Positions 30,886 to 42,010 of a DNA stretch of 64,000 nucleotides are shown here, piece after piece. Origin of the DNA: Paracoccus solventivorans (GTDB lineage: Bacteria; Pseudomonadota; Alphaproteobacteria; Rhodobacterales; Rhodobacteraceae); contig NZ_FRCK01000010.1 of the NCBI RefSeq assembly GCF_900142875.1, positions 61,644-125,643 of the forward strand, read 5' to 3'. Numbering within the stretch: position 1 is the first letter of the stretch; each line of letters begins with the position of its first letter. Position numbers and translations under genes: made by a program. The notes under the pieces were generated by a model. That model was not told where the DNA came from. It saw only the letters and a program-made list of their open reading frames with translations, and did not search any database.

Positions 30886-31982
30886 TCCAGCAGCGTCGCC
30901 ACCGTCTCGGCGATCGCCAATGAGGCCGTCAGCCCGGGGCTTTCGATCCCGAACAGGTTGACCAGCCCGGGCAGGCCGTGGACCCCGGGCCCGTCGATGC
31001 GGAAATCCGCGGCCGGCTGATCCGGGCCGGAAAGCTTGGGGCGGATGCCGCAATAGATGGGCGCCAGCGCGCCCGTGGGCAGGCCGGGCCAATAGCGGCG
31101 GATCTCGGTCTCGAAATGCGCAAGCCGGGCGGGGTTCACCCGGTAATCCACCGTGTCGATCCATTCCACATCCGGGCCAAAGCGCATGGCGCCGCCCAGG
31201 TCCAGCGTCAGATGCACCCCCAGCCCGCCGGGTTTGGGGACCGGATAGACCAGCCGCGAAAACGCCGCACGGCCGGGGGCGGCGAAATAGCTGCCGCGGG
31301 CATAGCGCGTGGCGGGGATATGCGCGGGGTCCAGCCCCTGCGTGGCGCGGGCGATATCGCTGGCCCACAGCCCGGCCGCGTTCACCACATGGTCGGCGGC
31401 CAGCACGAATGGCTCGCCCGCGGATTCGGTGTGGACGACAAAACCCGTGGCGCCCGGCTCGACCGCGGTCACCGCTGTGCCCAGTGCCAGCAGCGCCCCC
31501 GCCGCTTCCGCATCAGCCAGCAGCGCCGCCATCAGCGCGTGGCTGTCGACGATGCCGGTGTCGGGCGACAGCAGCGCCCCATGGCAGGCCAGCGCCGGCT
31601 CCAGCGCCTGCGCCTGCGCGGCGCTCAGCGGTTGCAGCGCCACGCCGCTGGCCGCGGCCTGCGCGGAAATACGTTCCAGATCGGCCAGCTGCGCGGCCGC
31701 GGTCGCCACGATCAGCTTGCCGCAGCGGCGATGTGGCAGCCCGCGGGCAGCGGCATAATCGTAAAGCAGCGCCCGCCCGCGCGTGCAGAGCCGCGCCTTG
31801 AGACTGCCCTGCGGATAATAGATCCCTGCGTGGATTACCTCGGAATTGCGCGAACTGGTGTGGGTGCCGATGGCGCCCTCACGCTCGACCACCACCACCT
31901 CGACCCCGCGCAGGGCCAGCGACCGGGCGATCGCCAGCCCGACGACGCCCGCGCCGATCACGATGCAGCCGACCCGCTCCAT
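30882..31982 (-). CDS. FAD-dependent oxidoreductase, L-2-hydroxyglutarate oxidase/DAO type
   Basis: A 366-residue flavoprotein. The N-terminal FAD motif is [46 protein letters not shown] is characteristic of LhgO-like enzymes. A second nucleotide-contact region [14 protein letters not shown] and the C-terminal [21 protein letters not shown] follow. The most likely activity is oxidation of L-2-hydroxyglutarate, but related sarcosine/glycerol-3-phosphate-like substrates are possible. It is downstream of infC on the same strand, separated by the infC terminator. Confidence 0.83.
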   Translation of the reverse strand: MERVGCIVIGAGVVGLAIARSLALRGVEVVVVEREGAIGTHTSSRNSEVIHAGIYYPQGSLKARLCTRGRALLYDYAAARGLPHRRCGKLIVATAAAQLADLERISAQAAASGVALQPLSAAQAQALEPALACHGALLSPDTGIVDSHALMAALLADAEAAGALLALGTAVTAVEPGATGFVVHTESAGEPFVLAADHVVNAAGLWASDIARATQGLDPAHIPATRYARGSYFAAPGRAAFSRLVYPVPKPGGLGVHLTLDLGGAMRFGPDVEWIDTVDYRVNPARLAHFETEIRRYWPGLPTGALAPIYCGIRPKLSGPDQPAADFRIDGPGVHGLPGLVNLFGIESPGLTASLAIAETVATLLD

Positions 31983-31997
31983 ATGCCCTTCCCGATA

Positions 31998-32026
31998 CGA
32001 AAACGGCCCGCCAAGGGGGCGGGCCG
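31998..32026 (-). terminator. rho-independent terminator of infC
   Basis: Read on the minus strand, a nine-base stem (32026-32018 with 32012-32004, CGGCCCGCC) is followed by TTTTCG. It ends 24 bases after the infC stop. Confidence 0.75.
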
Positions 32027-32049
32027 CTGAAACCACAAGGACCGGCGCC

Positions 32050-32589
32050 TTAGCGCGGCGCGATCATCATCACCATCTGCCGGCCTTCCAGCTTGGGCAT
32101 GGATTCGACCTTGCCGGCGTCGCCCACATCGTCGCGGACCCGGTTCAGCAGTTCCATCCCCAGGCTCTGGTGCGCCATCTCGCGGCCGCGGAAGCGCAGG
32201 GTGACCTTGACCTTGTCGCCGTCGTCCAGGAACCGCTTCACCGACCGCATCTTGACGTCATAGTCGTGGTCGTCGGTCCCGGGGCGGAACTTGACCTCCT
32301 TGACGTCGACGGTCTTCTGCTTCTTGCGGGCCTCGGCCTCGCGCTTCTGCTGTTCGTACTTGAACTTGCCGAGGTCCATGATCTTGCAGACCGGCGGCAC
32401 GGCATTGGGCGAAATCTCGACCAGATCCAGCCCGGCTTCTTCGGCGAGCGCTATGCCGCGGGCCGGGGTCACCACCCCGATGTTTTCACCATCCGCCCCG
32501 ATCAGGCGGATTTCGGGGACCCGGATGCGGTCGTTGGTGCGGGGGCCGGTATCACGGGTGGGCGGAGCGTTGTGCGGGCGGCGAGCTAT
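32050..32589 (-). CDS. infC: translation initiation factor IF-3, AUA start codon
   Basis: A 179-residue IF-3. The N-domain reads [24 protein letters not shown]...[37 protein letters not shown] lysine-rich linker ([18 protein letters not shown]) and the C-domain ([41 protein letters not shown]) follow. No ATG, GTG or TTG lies near the correct start. ATA at 32589-32587, eight bases after an AAAAGGA ribosome binding site, gives the expected IARRPHNAP... N-terminus. Rare start codons are the known basis of IF-3 autoregulation. rpmI and rplT, often its partners, are not downstream here. Confidence 0.95.
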   Translation of the reverse strand: MARRPHNAPPTRDTGPRTNDRIRVPEIRLIGADGENIGVVTPARGIALAEEAGLDLVEISPNAVPPVCKIMDLGKFKYEQQKREAEARKKQKTVDVKEVKFRPGTDDHDYDVKMRSVKRFLDDGDKVKVTLRFRGREMAHQSLGMELLNRVRDDVGDAGKVESMPKLEGRQMVMMIAPR

Positions 32590-32799
32590 GGGCGTGGTCC
32601 TTTTATCGCTGAAAATGACGCTTGTCAGATAATCAACCCCGGCCTGTGTTTCAACCGGATATCGCTGGCCCCCGGGGTGGTTGCACCCCCGCGGCGGCCG
32701 CCGGGGACGGCTTTTCCCCACGGGAAAGCTGTGCGATACAGTCGGCGCCCGCAGCGCCGCGCTGCCAGGCAGGGTTCCTGACGGAAAAGGGTTCGTTAC

Positions 32800-33432
32800 A
32801 TGTCGCGTCTGGCCGGTCTGATTCTCGTGCTCGTGATCCTGCTGGCGGGGGTGTTCTACTGGCAGTCGCAGCAAGGCCAGCCGCAACCGGATGCCGGGGT
32901 CGCGGACCAGCAGGCCGCGGATGAGGCCGCTGACGCCGCCGGCAGCGCAGCCGATGCCGCCGCCGATGCCGCCGAGACCGCCGCCGACGCCGCCGCCGAG
33001 GCGACCGCGACCACCGGGGACGACAGCGCCCCCGCCCCCGTGCTGGACGACGCCGCACGCGAGGCGCAGGCCGCGGCCGAGGCGGCCATCGAGGCCGCCG
33101 CCGCCGCCGCTGACGCGGCCGCCCAGGCGGAAGCCGGGGCCGAGACCGGCACCCCCGACACCGCCGCCGCTGCCACCGAAGCCGCCAGCGACGCCGCGCG
33201 CGAGGCCGCGGATGCGGCGGCCGAGGCCGCCTCGGCCAGCCGCACCGCGGTCGAGATCGACCGGCTGCTGACCCCCGAGGGCTTCAACGCCGCCGAGGTC
33301 GAGGCGCTGATCGATTCAAGCAGCCTGGACCCCGCGCAGCGCGATTCGCTGAAGGCGGCAGTGGCCGCATCCGCCAGCAGCCCGCAGATGCTGCGCGCGG
33401 CGCTGGAACAGGTCCGGGCCGTGCTGCGGTGA
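32800..33432 (+). CDS. Ala-rich membrane-anchored protein of unknown function
   Basis: 210 residues. The N-terminal hydrophobic helix ([18 protein letters not shown], residues 5-22) is an uncleaved anchor or signal. Next come about 130 residues of Ala/Glu/Asp low complexity (patterns such as [17 protein letters not shown]) that would form a long helix. A compact C-terminal unit ([42 protein letters not shown]) follows. I do not recognise a family. The C-terminal EF-hand-free helical block looks folded and conserved-like, while the middle looks like a periplasmic spacer. It overlaps the next gene as TGATG, so the two are co-translated. Confidence 0.7.
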   Translation: MSRLAGLILVLVILLAGVFYWQSQQGQPQPDAGVADQQAADEAADAAGSAADAAADAAETAADAAAEATATTGDDSAPAPVLDDAAREAQAAAEAAIEAAAAAADAAAQAEAGAETGTPDTAAAATEAASDAAREAADAAAEAASASRTAVEIDRLLTPEGFNAAEVEALIDSSSLDPAQRDSLKAAVAASASSPQMLRAALEQVRAVLR

Positions 33433-34373
33433 TGGACGCGGCGCGCGCCCTTCCTCCCGGGGGGCAGGCGCCTGCGGTCCCCACGCCCGCCGCCGTCGCG
33501 GCGCCCGCGCCGCTGCAGCGGTTCCTGGCCGCCCCGGGCGAGCATCTGAAGCGCGGCCCGATCGCGGTGATCCTGGTCGAGGACCAGACCGAGGTCGCCG
33601 CGACCCTTACCCATCACCTGAAGCTGGGGTTCCGCAAGATCCTTGCGCTCTCGCCCGAGCCGCTGGCCCCGGTGGCGCCGCTGGACGATCCCAAGGGGCG
33701 GGTGCTGAACCTGATCCACGACACCCGCGCCCGCGACGCCCTGCCCCGCGCGGTCAATGCGGTGATCGCCGCCGCGCCCGCCGACAGCTGGCTGTATTAC
33801 GGCTATAACGCCGAGTTCCTGTTCTATCCGTTTTCCGAGACCCGCAGCATCGGCGAGATGCTGGGTTTTCACGCCGAGGAACGCCGCCGCGCGATGCTGA
33901 CCTATGTGGTCGATCTTTACGCCCCGGACCTCGCGCGCGATCCCGATGCGGTCAGCATGGAGCAGGCGATGTTCGACCGCACCGGCTATTACGCGCTGGG
34001 GCGGCCCGACCGGCAGGGCGGGTTCCGCGAGCGGCAGCTGGATTTCTATGGCGGGCTGCGCTGGCGGTTCGAGGAGCACCTGCCCCCCGACCGCCGCCGC
34101 ATCGACCGCATCGCGCTGTTTCGCACCGAAAAGACCCTGCAACTGCTGCCCGATCACCGGCTGTCGGTCGAGGAATACAACACCTATGCCTGCCCCTGGC
34201 ACAACAACCTGACCGCGGCGGTGGCGTCGTTCAGGGTGGCCAAGGCGCTGGCCCGCAACCCCGGCTCGCGCGAGCATATCCGCGACTTCACCTGGCGGAA
34301 CTCGGTCCGGTTCCGCTGGGAATCGCAGCAGCTGATGGAGCTGGGGCTGATGGAGCCGGGGCAGTGGTTCTGA
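33432..34373 (+). CDS. conserved protein resembling GT-A glycosyltransferases (function unknown)
   Basis: A 313-residue protein. After a Pro/Ala-rich start, residues 45-60 read GPIAVILVEDQTEVAATLTHHLKLGFRKILALSPEP, which resembles the opening strand and helix of family-2-type glycosyltransferases. SWLYYGYNAEFLFYPFSETRSIGEMLGFHAEERRRAMLTYVVDLYAPDL resembles the later acceptor-side region (DLY motif). A canonical DxD is not obvious. The role is unproven. The ATG overlaps the preceding gene's TGA. Repeat copy 4 follows the stop. Confidence 0.65.
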   Translation: MDAARALPPGGQAPAVPTPAAVAAPAPLQRFLAAPGEHLKRGPIAVILVEDQTEVAATLTHHLKLGFRKILALSPEPLAPVAPLDDPKGRVLNLIHDTRARDALPRAVNAVIAAAPADSWLYYGYNAEFLFYPFSETRSIGEMLGFHAEERRRAMLTYVVDLYAPDLARDPDAVSMEQAMFDRTGYYALGRPDRQGGFRERQLDFYGGLRWRFEEHLPPDRRRIDRIALFRTEKTLQLLPDHRLSVEEYNTYACPWHNNLTAAVASFRVAKALARNPGSREHIRDFTWRNSVRFRWESQQLMELGLMEPGQWF

Positions 34374-34399
34374 ACCGGTTCTGACGGTCGCAGGAAAAA

Positions 34400-34472
34400 G
34401 GGGGCTGTCTGCCCCCTCTGGCCGCCCTTCGGGCAGCCATTCACCCCCGAGGATATTTGGGACCGCCCGAAG
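34400..34472 (+). repeat. dispersed hairpin/GGATATTT repeat, copy 4
   Basis: A GGGGGC / GCCCCC stem (34400-34416) and a GCCGCCCTTCGGGC mini-hairpin are followed by CACCCCCGAGGATATTT and the tail GGGACCGCCCGAAG (34459-34472). Same tail class as copy 3. It sits between convergent genes. Confidence 0.75.
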
Positions 34473-34499
34473 CCTTATGGCCCAGGCAGTACGTCCGGG

Positions 34500-36622
<2,123 letters not shown>

Positions 36623-36640
36623 ACCCAGGAGGGCCGCATC

Positions 36641-37870
36641 ATGCGCCGCGTCATCATTACCGGGCTGGGGATCGTCTCGCCCATCGGCAACAACGCCGAA
36701 GAAGTCACCGAGAGCCTGCGCACGGGCCGCTCGGGCATCGTATTCTCGCCCGAATATGCGGAAAAAGGCTTCCGCAGCCAGGTCGAGGGGCGCCCGACCA
36801 TCGATATCGCCGCCCATGTCGACAAGCGCGACCTGCGCTTCATGGGCGAGGGCGCGGCCTGGAACTTCATCGCCATGCAGCAGGCGGTGGCCGATTCCGG
36901 GCTGGAGCCGGGCGATGTCTCGAACCCGCGCACCGGACTGGTGATGGGCTCGGGCGGGCCGTCGACCTCGAACTTCTTCAACGCCCACCAGATCGTCATC
37001 GAAAAGGGCGCGCCCAAGCGGATGGGGCCGTTCATGGTCACCCGCTGCATGTCCTCGACCAACTCGGCCTGCCTGGCCACGCCGTTTGCGATCAAGGGGG
37101 TGAACTATTCGATCACCTCGGCCTGCGCGACCAGCGCCCATTGCATCGGCAACGGCACCGAGTTGATCCAGATGGGCAAGCAGGACATCGTGTTCGCCGG
37201 CGGCGGCGAGGAACTGGACTGGACCCTGTCCTGCCTGTTCGACGCCATGGGCGCGATGTCGTCGAAGTACAACGACACGCCCGCCACAGCCTCGCGCCCC
37301 TATGACGCCACCCGCGACGGCTTCGTCATCGCCGGCGGCGGCGGCGTGGTGGTGCTGGAAGAACTGTCCCACGCGCTGGCGCGGGGGGCGAAAATCTATG
37401 CCGAAGTCACCGGCTACGGCGCCACCTCGGACGGCTACGACATGGTCGCGCCCTCGGGCGAGGGCGGCGAGCGGGCGATGCGGCTGGCGCTGGGCACCCT
37501 GCCCGAGGGACGCCGGATCAGCTACATCAACTCGCACGGCACCTCGACCCCGGTGGGCGACATCGGCGAGGTCAAGGCGATCCGCCGCATCTTCGGCGAG
37601 GGCGCGACGCCCCCGATCAGCTCCACCAAGTCGCTGACCGGGCATTCCCTGGGCGCGACCGGCGTGCACGAGGCGATCTATTCGCTGCTGATGATGCAGC
37701 ACGGCTTCATCGCCGCCTCGGCCAACGTCACCCAGCTGGACCCCGAGATCGCGGCCAGCGAAATCGCCACCAGCCGCATCGACGGGGTGGATTTCGATTC
37801 GGTCCTGTCCAACAGCTTCGGCTTTGGCGGTACCAACGCCACGCTTGTGATGTCGAAATACCGGGGATGA
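36641..37870 (+). CDS. fabB: beta-ketoacyl-ACP synthase I FabB
   Basis: A 409-residue condensing enzyme. The nucleophile Cys is in [17 protein letters not shown]. The active-site His residues are in [12 protein letters not shown] and [15 protein letters not shown], and [13 protein letters not shown] is at the C-terminus. The pairing with fabA, and the Cys-His-His set, identify FabB, which elongates the cis-3-decenoyl intermediate. A ribosome binding site (CCCAGGAGGG) precedes the start. Its stop overlaps the fabI ATG (ATGA). Confidence 0.97.
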   Translation: MRRVIITGLGIVSPIGNNAEEVTESLRTGRSGIVFSPEYAEKGFRSQVEGRPTIDIAAHVDKRDLRFMGEGAAWNFIAMQQAVADSGLEPGDVSNPRTGLVMGSGGPSTSNFFNAHQIVIEKGAPKRMGPFMVTRCMSSTNSACLATPFAIKGVNYSITSACATSAHCIGNGTELIQMGKQDIVFAGGGEELDWTLSCLFDAMGAMSSKYNDTPATASRPYDATRDGFVIAGGGGVVVLEELSHALARGAKIYAEVTGYGATSDGYDMVAPSGEGGERAMRLALGTLPEGRRISYINSHGTSTPVGDIGEVKAIRRIFGEGATPPISSTKSLTGHSLGATGVHEAIYSLLMMQHGFIAASANVTQLDPEIAASEIATSRIDGVDFDSVLSNSFGFGGTNATLVMSKYRG

Positions 37871-38658
37871 GCATGGGGCTTTTGCAGGGCAAGCGCGCGC
37901 TGGTGATGGGTGTCGCCAATGATCGGTCCATCGCCTGGGGCATCGCCAGCGCGCTGGCCGCGCAGGGGGCGGAACTGGCATTCACCTATCAGGGCGAGGC
38001 CTTCGGCAAGCGGGTCGAGCCGCTGGCGGCCTCGGTCGGCTCGGACCTGCTGCTGGACGTGGACGTGACCGACGACGCCTCGCTGGACGCAGCCTTCGCC
38101 AAGCTGGCGGAACGCTGGGGGCGGCTGGACATCCTGGTCCACGCCATCGCCTTTTCCAGCAAGGAGGAGCTGAGCGGGCGTTTCGTCGATACGAGCCGCG
38201 CGAACTTCAAGAACTCGCTGGATATTTCCTGCTATTCGCTGATCGAGGTGGCGCGGCGATCGCGGCCGTTGATGCAGGCGGGCGGCACGGTGCTGACCAT
38301 GACCTATGGCGGCTCGAACCGGGTGACGCCGTTCTACAACGTGATGGGCGTGGCCAAGGCGGCGTTGGAATCGGCGGTGCGTTATCTGGCCAACGACCTG
38401 GGCCCCGAGGGGATCCGGGTCAACGCGATCAGCCCCGGCCCGATGAAGACCTTGGCCGGCGCCGCGATCGGGGGCGCGCGCAAGACCTATCGCCATACCG
38501 AGGCCAACGCGCCCCTGCGCGCCAATGCGACGCTGGAGGCGATCGGCGGCACGGCGGTGTGGCTGTGTTCCGACTGGGGCGCCTGCACCACCGGTGAGGT
38601 GGTGATGGTCGACGGTGGCTATCACGTGCTGGGGATGCCGCAGCCCGAGAATATCTGA
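37867..38658 (+). CDS. fabI: enoyl-ACP reductase (NADH) FabI
   Basis: A 263-residue atypical short-chain dehydrogenase reducing enoyl-[29 protein letters not shown] is the NADH motif. The catalytic Y-x6-K is YNVMGVAK in [46 protein letters not shown] follows. It overlaps fabB by four bases, so the operon makes dehydratase/isomerase, condensing enzyme and reductase together. It could coexist with a second fabI elsewhere. Confidence 0.96.
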   Translation: MSMGLLQGKRALVMGVANDRSIAWGIASALAAQGAELAFTYQGEAFGKRVEPLAASVGSDLLLDVDVTDDASLDAAFAKLAERWGRLDILVHAIAFSSKEELSGRFVDTSRANFKNSLDISCYSLIEVARRSRPLMQAGGTVLTMTYGGSNRVTPFYNVMGVAKAALESAVRYLANDLGPEGIRVNAISPGPMKTLAGAAIGGARKTYRHTEANAPLRANATLEAIGGTAVWLCSDWGACTTGEVVMVDGGYHVLGMPQPENI

Positions 38659-38680
38659 CGCCGGGGATCCAGGCAGAACC

Positions 38681-38720
38681 GGGGCGCTGCCCCGGACCCC
38701 GGGATATTTCAGGACAGAAG
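38681..38720 (+). repeat. dispersed hairpin/GGATATTT repeat, copy 5
   Basis: A GGGGCGCTGCCCC hairpin (38681-38693) is followed by GGACCCCGGGATATTTC and the tail AGGACAGAAG. It ends one base before an in-frame ATG (38721). The likelier hydrolase start is 38733, twelve bases further on. Confidence 0.75.
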
Positions 38721-38732
38721 ATGGAGGGTGAA

Positions 38733-39584
38733 ATGGCGACGCAGTTCTTCACGGCGGCGGATGGTGCGCGGCTGGCCTATCAGGACGAGGGCGAGGGGCT
38801 GCCGGTCCTGTGCCTGGCCGGGCTGACCCGCAGCATGGACGATTTCGACTATCTGGCGCCGACGCTGGCGGATTGCCGGATGATCCGCATGGATTACCGC
38901 GGCCGCGGCCAGTCGGACCGGACCGGCGCCGCCACCTATACCGTGCCGCAAGAGGGCGCGGATGCATTGGCGCTGCTGGACCATCTGGGAATCGCGCGGG
39001 CGGCGATGATCGGCACCTCGCGCGGGGGGCTGGTCGCGATGTATCTGGCCGCCGTGGCCAAGGACCGGGTGCTGGGCGTCTGCCTGAACGACGTCGGCCC
39101 GGCGCTGCAGCGCGAGGGACTGGAGGCGATCGTGGATTACGTCGGCCGCCGCCCCGCCGCCAAGACCCTGGCCGAGGTGGCGCAGGCCCTGCCCCGGACG
39201 CTGCGCGGCTTCGGCGAGGTCCCCGAGGGCCGCTGGGAGGAAGAGGCCGCCCGGCTTTACCGCCAGGGCCCGGAGGGGGTGGAGCTGACCTACGACCCGG
39301 CGCTGCGCGAAGCCTTCCTCGCCGCCTTCAAGAACCCCGACGCCACCGCCTGGCCGCTGTTCGACGCGCTGGCCGGTCTGCCGGTGGCGCTGATCCACGG
39401 CGCGGGATCGGACCTGCTGGGCGAGGACACGGTGGCCGAGATGCAGCGGCGCCGGCCGGACATGATCTACGGCAAGGTCCCGGGGCGCGGGCATATCCCG
39501 TGGCTGGACGAGGGGGAGAGTGTGGCGGTGATCAGGGCGTGGGTTGGGGCGGTGCGGGATAGTCGGACACGCATTTCGGAGTGA
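38733..39584 (+). CDS. alpha/beta hydrolase
   Basis: A 283-residue alpha/beta-hydrolase-fold protein. The oxyanion region is VLCLAGLTRSMDDFDYL. DYRGRGQSDR is the strand-4 motif. The nucleophile elbow is MIGTSRGGLVAMYLA (Ser). The catalytic His is in GRGHIPWLDEGE. The substrate is unknown (esterase, lactonase or haloalkane-type). The start at 38733 follows GGAGGG; the upstream ATG at 38721 belongs to that ribosome-binding stretch. Its last ~17 codons lie antisense to the endonuclease gene, so the natural C-terminus may have been replaced when the neighbouring module arrived. Confidence 0.83.
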   Translation: MATQFFTAADGARLAYQDEGEGLPVLCLAGLTRSMDDFDYLAPTLADCRMIRMDYRGRGQSDRTGAATYTVPQEGADALALLDHLGIARAAMIGTSRGGLVAMYLAAVAKDRVLGVCLNDVGPALQREGLEAIVDYVGRRPAAKTLAEVAQALPRTLRGFGEVPEGRWEEEAARLYRQGPEGVELTYDPALREAFLAAFKNPDATAWPLFDALAGLPVALIHGAGSDLLGEDTVAEMQRRRPDMIYGKVPGRGHIPWLDEGESVAVIRAWVGAVRDSRTRISE

Positions 39585-40296
39585 TGCCGAACGCGAGAAC
39601 CGGGCACCCCCCGTTCCTTCCGGCATCGAGCCGGTAAAGCAGTTTGCCCATCCATGTCGTCGAGGCGCCGTATTTCTTGTAGACGTCGCCGGCCCCGGCG
39701 GTGCCGTCCTTGTTCAGCACCTTTCCCAGGCTACGAAAGAAGCTGTTGTCCAGCGATGTTCCGCGGGTGATGATCACCCCGACGTCGATGGCGCCTGCCT
39801 CATAAAAGGCTGAAAAAGCATAAAGATCGCGATCGTAGGTCTGGTCCTTGCTGTTCCATTCCAGATCCAGCGCAACTCGTCCATTGACAAAGTCGATGCG
39901 GTGGCCGTCCAGAAACCCTTCGCGGACGTAGCTGCTGTAGATCGTATTCCCCTTTGGCGGTTGCAGCTTCACATGCAAATCTGCCGAAATCCGCATCTCT
40001 CGCCATGTTTCGTCGAACAGCGTGTCCACATATTTGGCGATCACCGATTTGCTGCCGCCCGGAGTGCGGATCTGCCCGGTCGTGATGCTGAACCGGTCCA
40101 GCGCAGAGATGATTGCCATGAACTGTGAAGGAAAGCCGGTAGCGAGTATATTCGCCGCGTTCCGGTAGGAATAGACCTCGAACCGGTCCAGAACCGTTTC
40201 TGGGAGGAAGCCTCTCGCCAGATCGACAGGATCCGCGTTGCGCCCAAAGGAAACGTCATCAAGGCGCTCAATCGCCTGTTCGTCATCCTCGCTCAT
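39532..40296 (-). CDS. BglII-type restriction endonuclease
   Basis: A 254-residue protein related to BglII-family type II endonucleases (PF09195). After a helical N-terminal part, the predicted catalytic core is GHRIDFVNGRVALDLEWNSKDQTYDRDLYAFSAFYEAGAIDVGVIITR. It contains the Asp and the E-x-N/Q pair expected of this PD-(D/E)XK variant, with Asn where BglII has Gln. The recognition sequence cannot be read from the protein. The start overlaps the methyltransferase stop (ATGA). Base composition is visibly less GC-rich than the flanks, which suggests transfer. The 3' end overlaps the hydrolase by 53 bp. Confidence 0.8.
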   Translation of the reverse strand: MSEDDEQAIERLDDVSFGRNADPVDLARGFLPETVLDRFEVYSYRNAANILATGFPSQFMAIISALDRFSITTGQIRTPGGSKSVIAKYVDTLFDETWREMRISADLHVKLQPPKGNTIYSSYVREGFLDGHRIDFVNGRVALDLEWNSKDQTYDRDLYAFSAFYEAGAIDVGVIITRGTSLDNSFFRSLGKVLNKDGTAGAGDVYKKYGASTTWMGKLLYRLDAGRNGGCPVLAFGITPKCVSDYPAPPQPTP

Positions 40297-40934
40297 TCTG
40301 CGGCGGTGACTGATGAGTTGAACGCATAGGTCTTCCAGGTCGGCTGATAGCTGTCGTCAGCCTGATTGCCCCACACCGTCCAGCCCGTCCGCTCACCGCG
40401 CGCGAACAACTCCAGGTAGGGGCCGCGAGAGCAGGATTCAATTATGCGATACTGCTCGTCCGGTTTCCGCGAATGTTCCCGCTTGCGTGTCTTGATAAGG
40501 TCGCCATTGGGCTCTTCGGCTGATATAAAATTGACCTGCGAGCGCCCCGGCGCCAGCGTGCGCGCCGCCTTGCCCCGCACGCCGAACAGCAGAATTTCGG
40601 TGACGTTCCGAAAGTAGAAGCCAACGCCGCGGCCGTCCGGGCCACCATCCTTGCGGATTTTTTCCCATACGATATTGGATTTGTAATCGAAACCCCAAGC
40701 TTTCATCACCTGCAGCCCCTCGGGCAGCAAGGCATTGGGCACCCAGAGGTAGAGGTGCGCCGGGTCGTCCGCCAGTTGTACCACCGGCATGGCGCAGATA
40801 TCGGCCAACGCCATGGTGGGATACCGGTTCAGCCGCTTGTGCTCCGGTGCAACCTTGCCGGTCTTGTTGGAGAACTGCCACGGCGGATCAGCCATGATCG
40901 TGCCGAATCGTTGTCCGGCGAGCTTGTCAAACAT
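40293..40934 (-). CDS. MT-A70 family adenine-N6 DNA methyltransferase
   Basis: A 213-residue protein. The catalytic DPPW motif is in FGTIMADPPWQFSNKTGK near residue 17. The AdoMet-side motif near residue 130 is RNVTEILLFGVRGKA, followed by HSRKPDEQYRIIESCSRGPYLELFARG. This order (DPPW first) is the MT-A70 layout. It precedes and overlaps the BglII-type endonuclease gene, so the pair is a type II restriction-modification module. In such modules the methylase should protect the host at the endonuclease's site. BglII itself is paired with an N4-cytosine methylase, so an MT-A70 partner is notable. Confidence 0.87.
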   Translation of the reverse strand: MFDKLAGQRFGTIMADPPWQFSNKTGKVAPEHKRLNRYPTMALADICAMPVVQLADDPAHLYLWVPNALLPEGLQVMKAWGFDYKSNIVWEKIRKDGGPDGRGVGFYFRNVTEILLFGVRGKAARTLAPGRSQVNFISAEEPNGDLIKTRKREHSRKPDEQYRIIESCSRGPYLELFARGERTGWTVWGNQADDSYQPTWKTYAFNSSVTAAE

Positions 40935-40977
40935 CCTGCGGCCTCGCTTGCTGTCCGTCCCAACATATAGGGGAGGA

Positions 40978-40996
40978 ACGTTAAGGTCACGTTAAG
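40978..40996 (-). promoter_or_regulatory. direct-repeat site upstream of the restriction-modification operon
   Basis: ACGTTAAG occurs twice with a three-base spacer (40978-40985 and 40989-40996; period 11, one helical turn). On the minus strand it lies upstream of a TATATG-type -10 element (40968-40963) and the methyltransferase start at 40934. Helically phased direct repeats fit a regulator-binding site, but no controller gene is adjacent. Confidence 0.45.
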
Positions 40997-41011
40997 ATGC
41001 AGGGTCCACTA

Positions 41012-41917
41012 TCACCCCCACACCCCCTCAAACTCCCGCCATTCTCCCTTGTTCATCCCGCTGTTTTCCTGCGTGACCGTCTCACCGACCAGCCGCCGCT
41101 TCAGCACCTCCACGCCTTTCCCGGACAGCTGCACCCCGCCCAGCCGGTAGTCCTCGAAGGCGGCGTAGGCCAGCGGCACCCAGTCCGCCACGATGCGGCA
41201 CATCGTTTCCGCATAGGCGCGGATTTCGTATTGCGCGTGGGCGTCAGCGCGCAGGCGCAGGAAGTGGAACAGGTTGTGCAGGTCGGTTTTCCAGTACCAT
41301 TGCGTATAGATATTCGCCGGCAGGTTCATGCGGGCCAGTTCGCGGGCCAGGCCCTGCTGGCCGTCCTGTGACAGCATTCCTTCGTAATGGTCGTAGCTGC
41401 GCATGGAATCCTCGCGCAGGATGTCCAGCACGCGCTGCGCCTCGGCGCCGGCAAGCACCTCGCCGCGGCCCTGGTTGTTCACCGTCGATTGCGCGGCCAA
41501 ATGCTCGGGCGCGGGAATGTAGAACTCGCGGTCGAGGATCGAATAGCGGGCGGAATATTCGTTCACATTGGCGGTGCGGTGGCGGATCCACTGGCGGGCG
41601 ACGAAGACCGGCAATTTCACATGAAACTTCACCTCGCACATCTCGAACGGCGTGGAATGCCAGTGCCGCATCAGATAGCGGATCAGCCCCTCGTCGTTCG
41701 ACACCGCCTTGGTGCCGCGCCCGTAGCTGACGCGCGCCGCCTGCACGATGGCGCTGTCGTCGCCCATATAGTCGATGACCCGGATCAGCCCGTGGTCCAG
41801 CACCGGATGGGCGACGTAGAGGTGACGCTCCATCCCCTCGGCCACCGCGCGCAGGGTCGGGCGCGGGTTGGCGCGGGCGTCGTCGATTTCGGCCTGTTGT
41901 TCCGGGGTCAGGGGCAT
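41012..41917 (-). CDS. thyX: flavin-dependent thymidylate synthase
   Basis: A 301-residue ThyX, making dTMP from dUMP with methylenetetrahydrofolate and FADH2. The family signature RHRxxxxxxxSxR appears as [19 protein letters not shown]. Other blocks are [42 protein letters not shown] and [26 protein letters not shown]. The length is toward the longer alphaproteobacterial form. It is transcribed toward the restriction-modification module and ends 78 bp before it. Confidence 0.97.
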   Translation of the reverse strand: MPLTPEQQAEIDDARANPRPTLRAVAEGMERHLYVAHPVLDHGLIRVIDYMGDDSAIVQAARVSYGRGTKAVSNDEGLIRYLMRHWHSTPFEMCEVKFHVKLPVFVARQWIRHRTANVNEYSARYSILDREFYIPAPEHLAAQSTVNNQGRGEVLAGAEAQRVLDILREDSMRSYDHYEGMLSQDGQQGLARELARMNLPANIYTQWYWKTDLHNLFHFLRLRADAHAQYEIRAYAETMCRIVADWVPLAYAAFEDYRLGGVQLSGKGVEVLKRRLVGETVTQENSGMNKGEWREFEGVWG

Positions 41918-42010
41918 GGCGTCCTCGTTGCTCGTCTGCCCCCTGTCTCTAGCGTCCCGGCGCGCATCGTGCCACCATCAGCTGCTGCTGCTGCCAGAAG
42001 GAGTCCCAGA

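Noticed and set aside
32590..32886. ATG-initiated N-terminal extension of infC
   Set aside because: It would add ~100 unconserved residues and overlap the divergent gene. The AUA start gives the expected IF-3 N-terminus and ribosome binding site.
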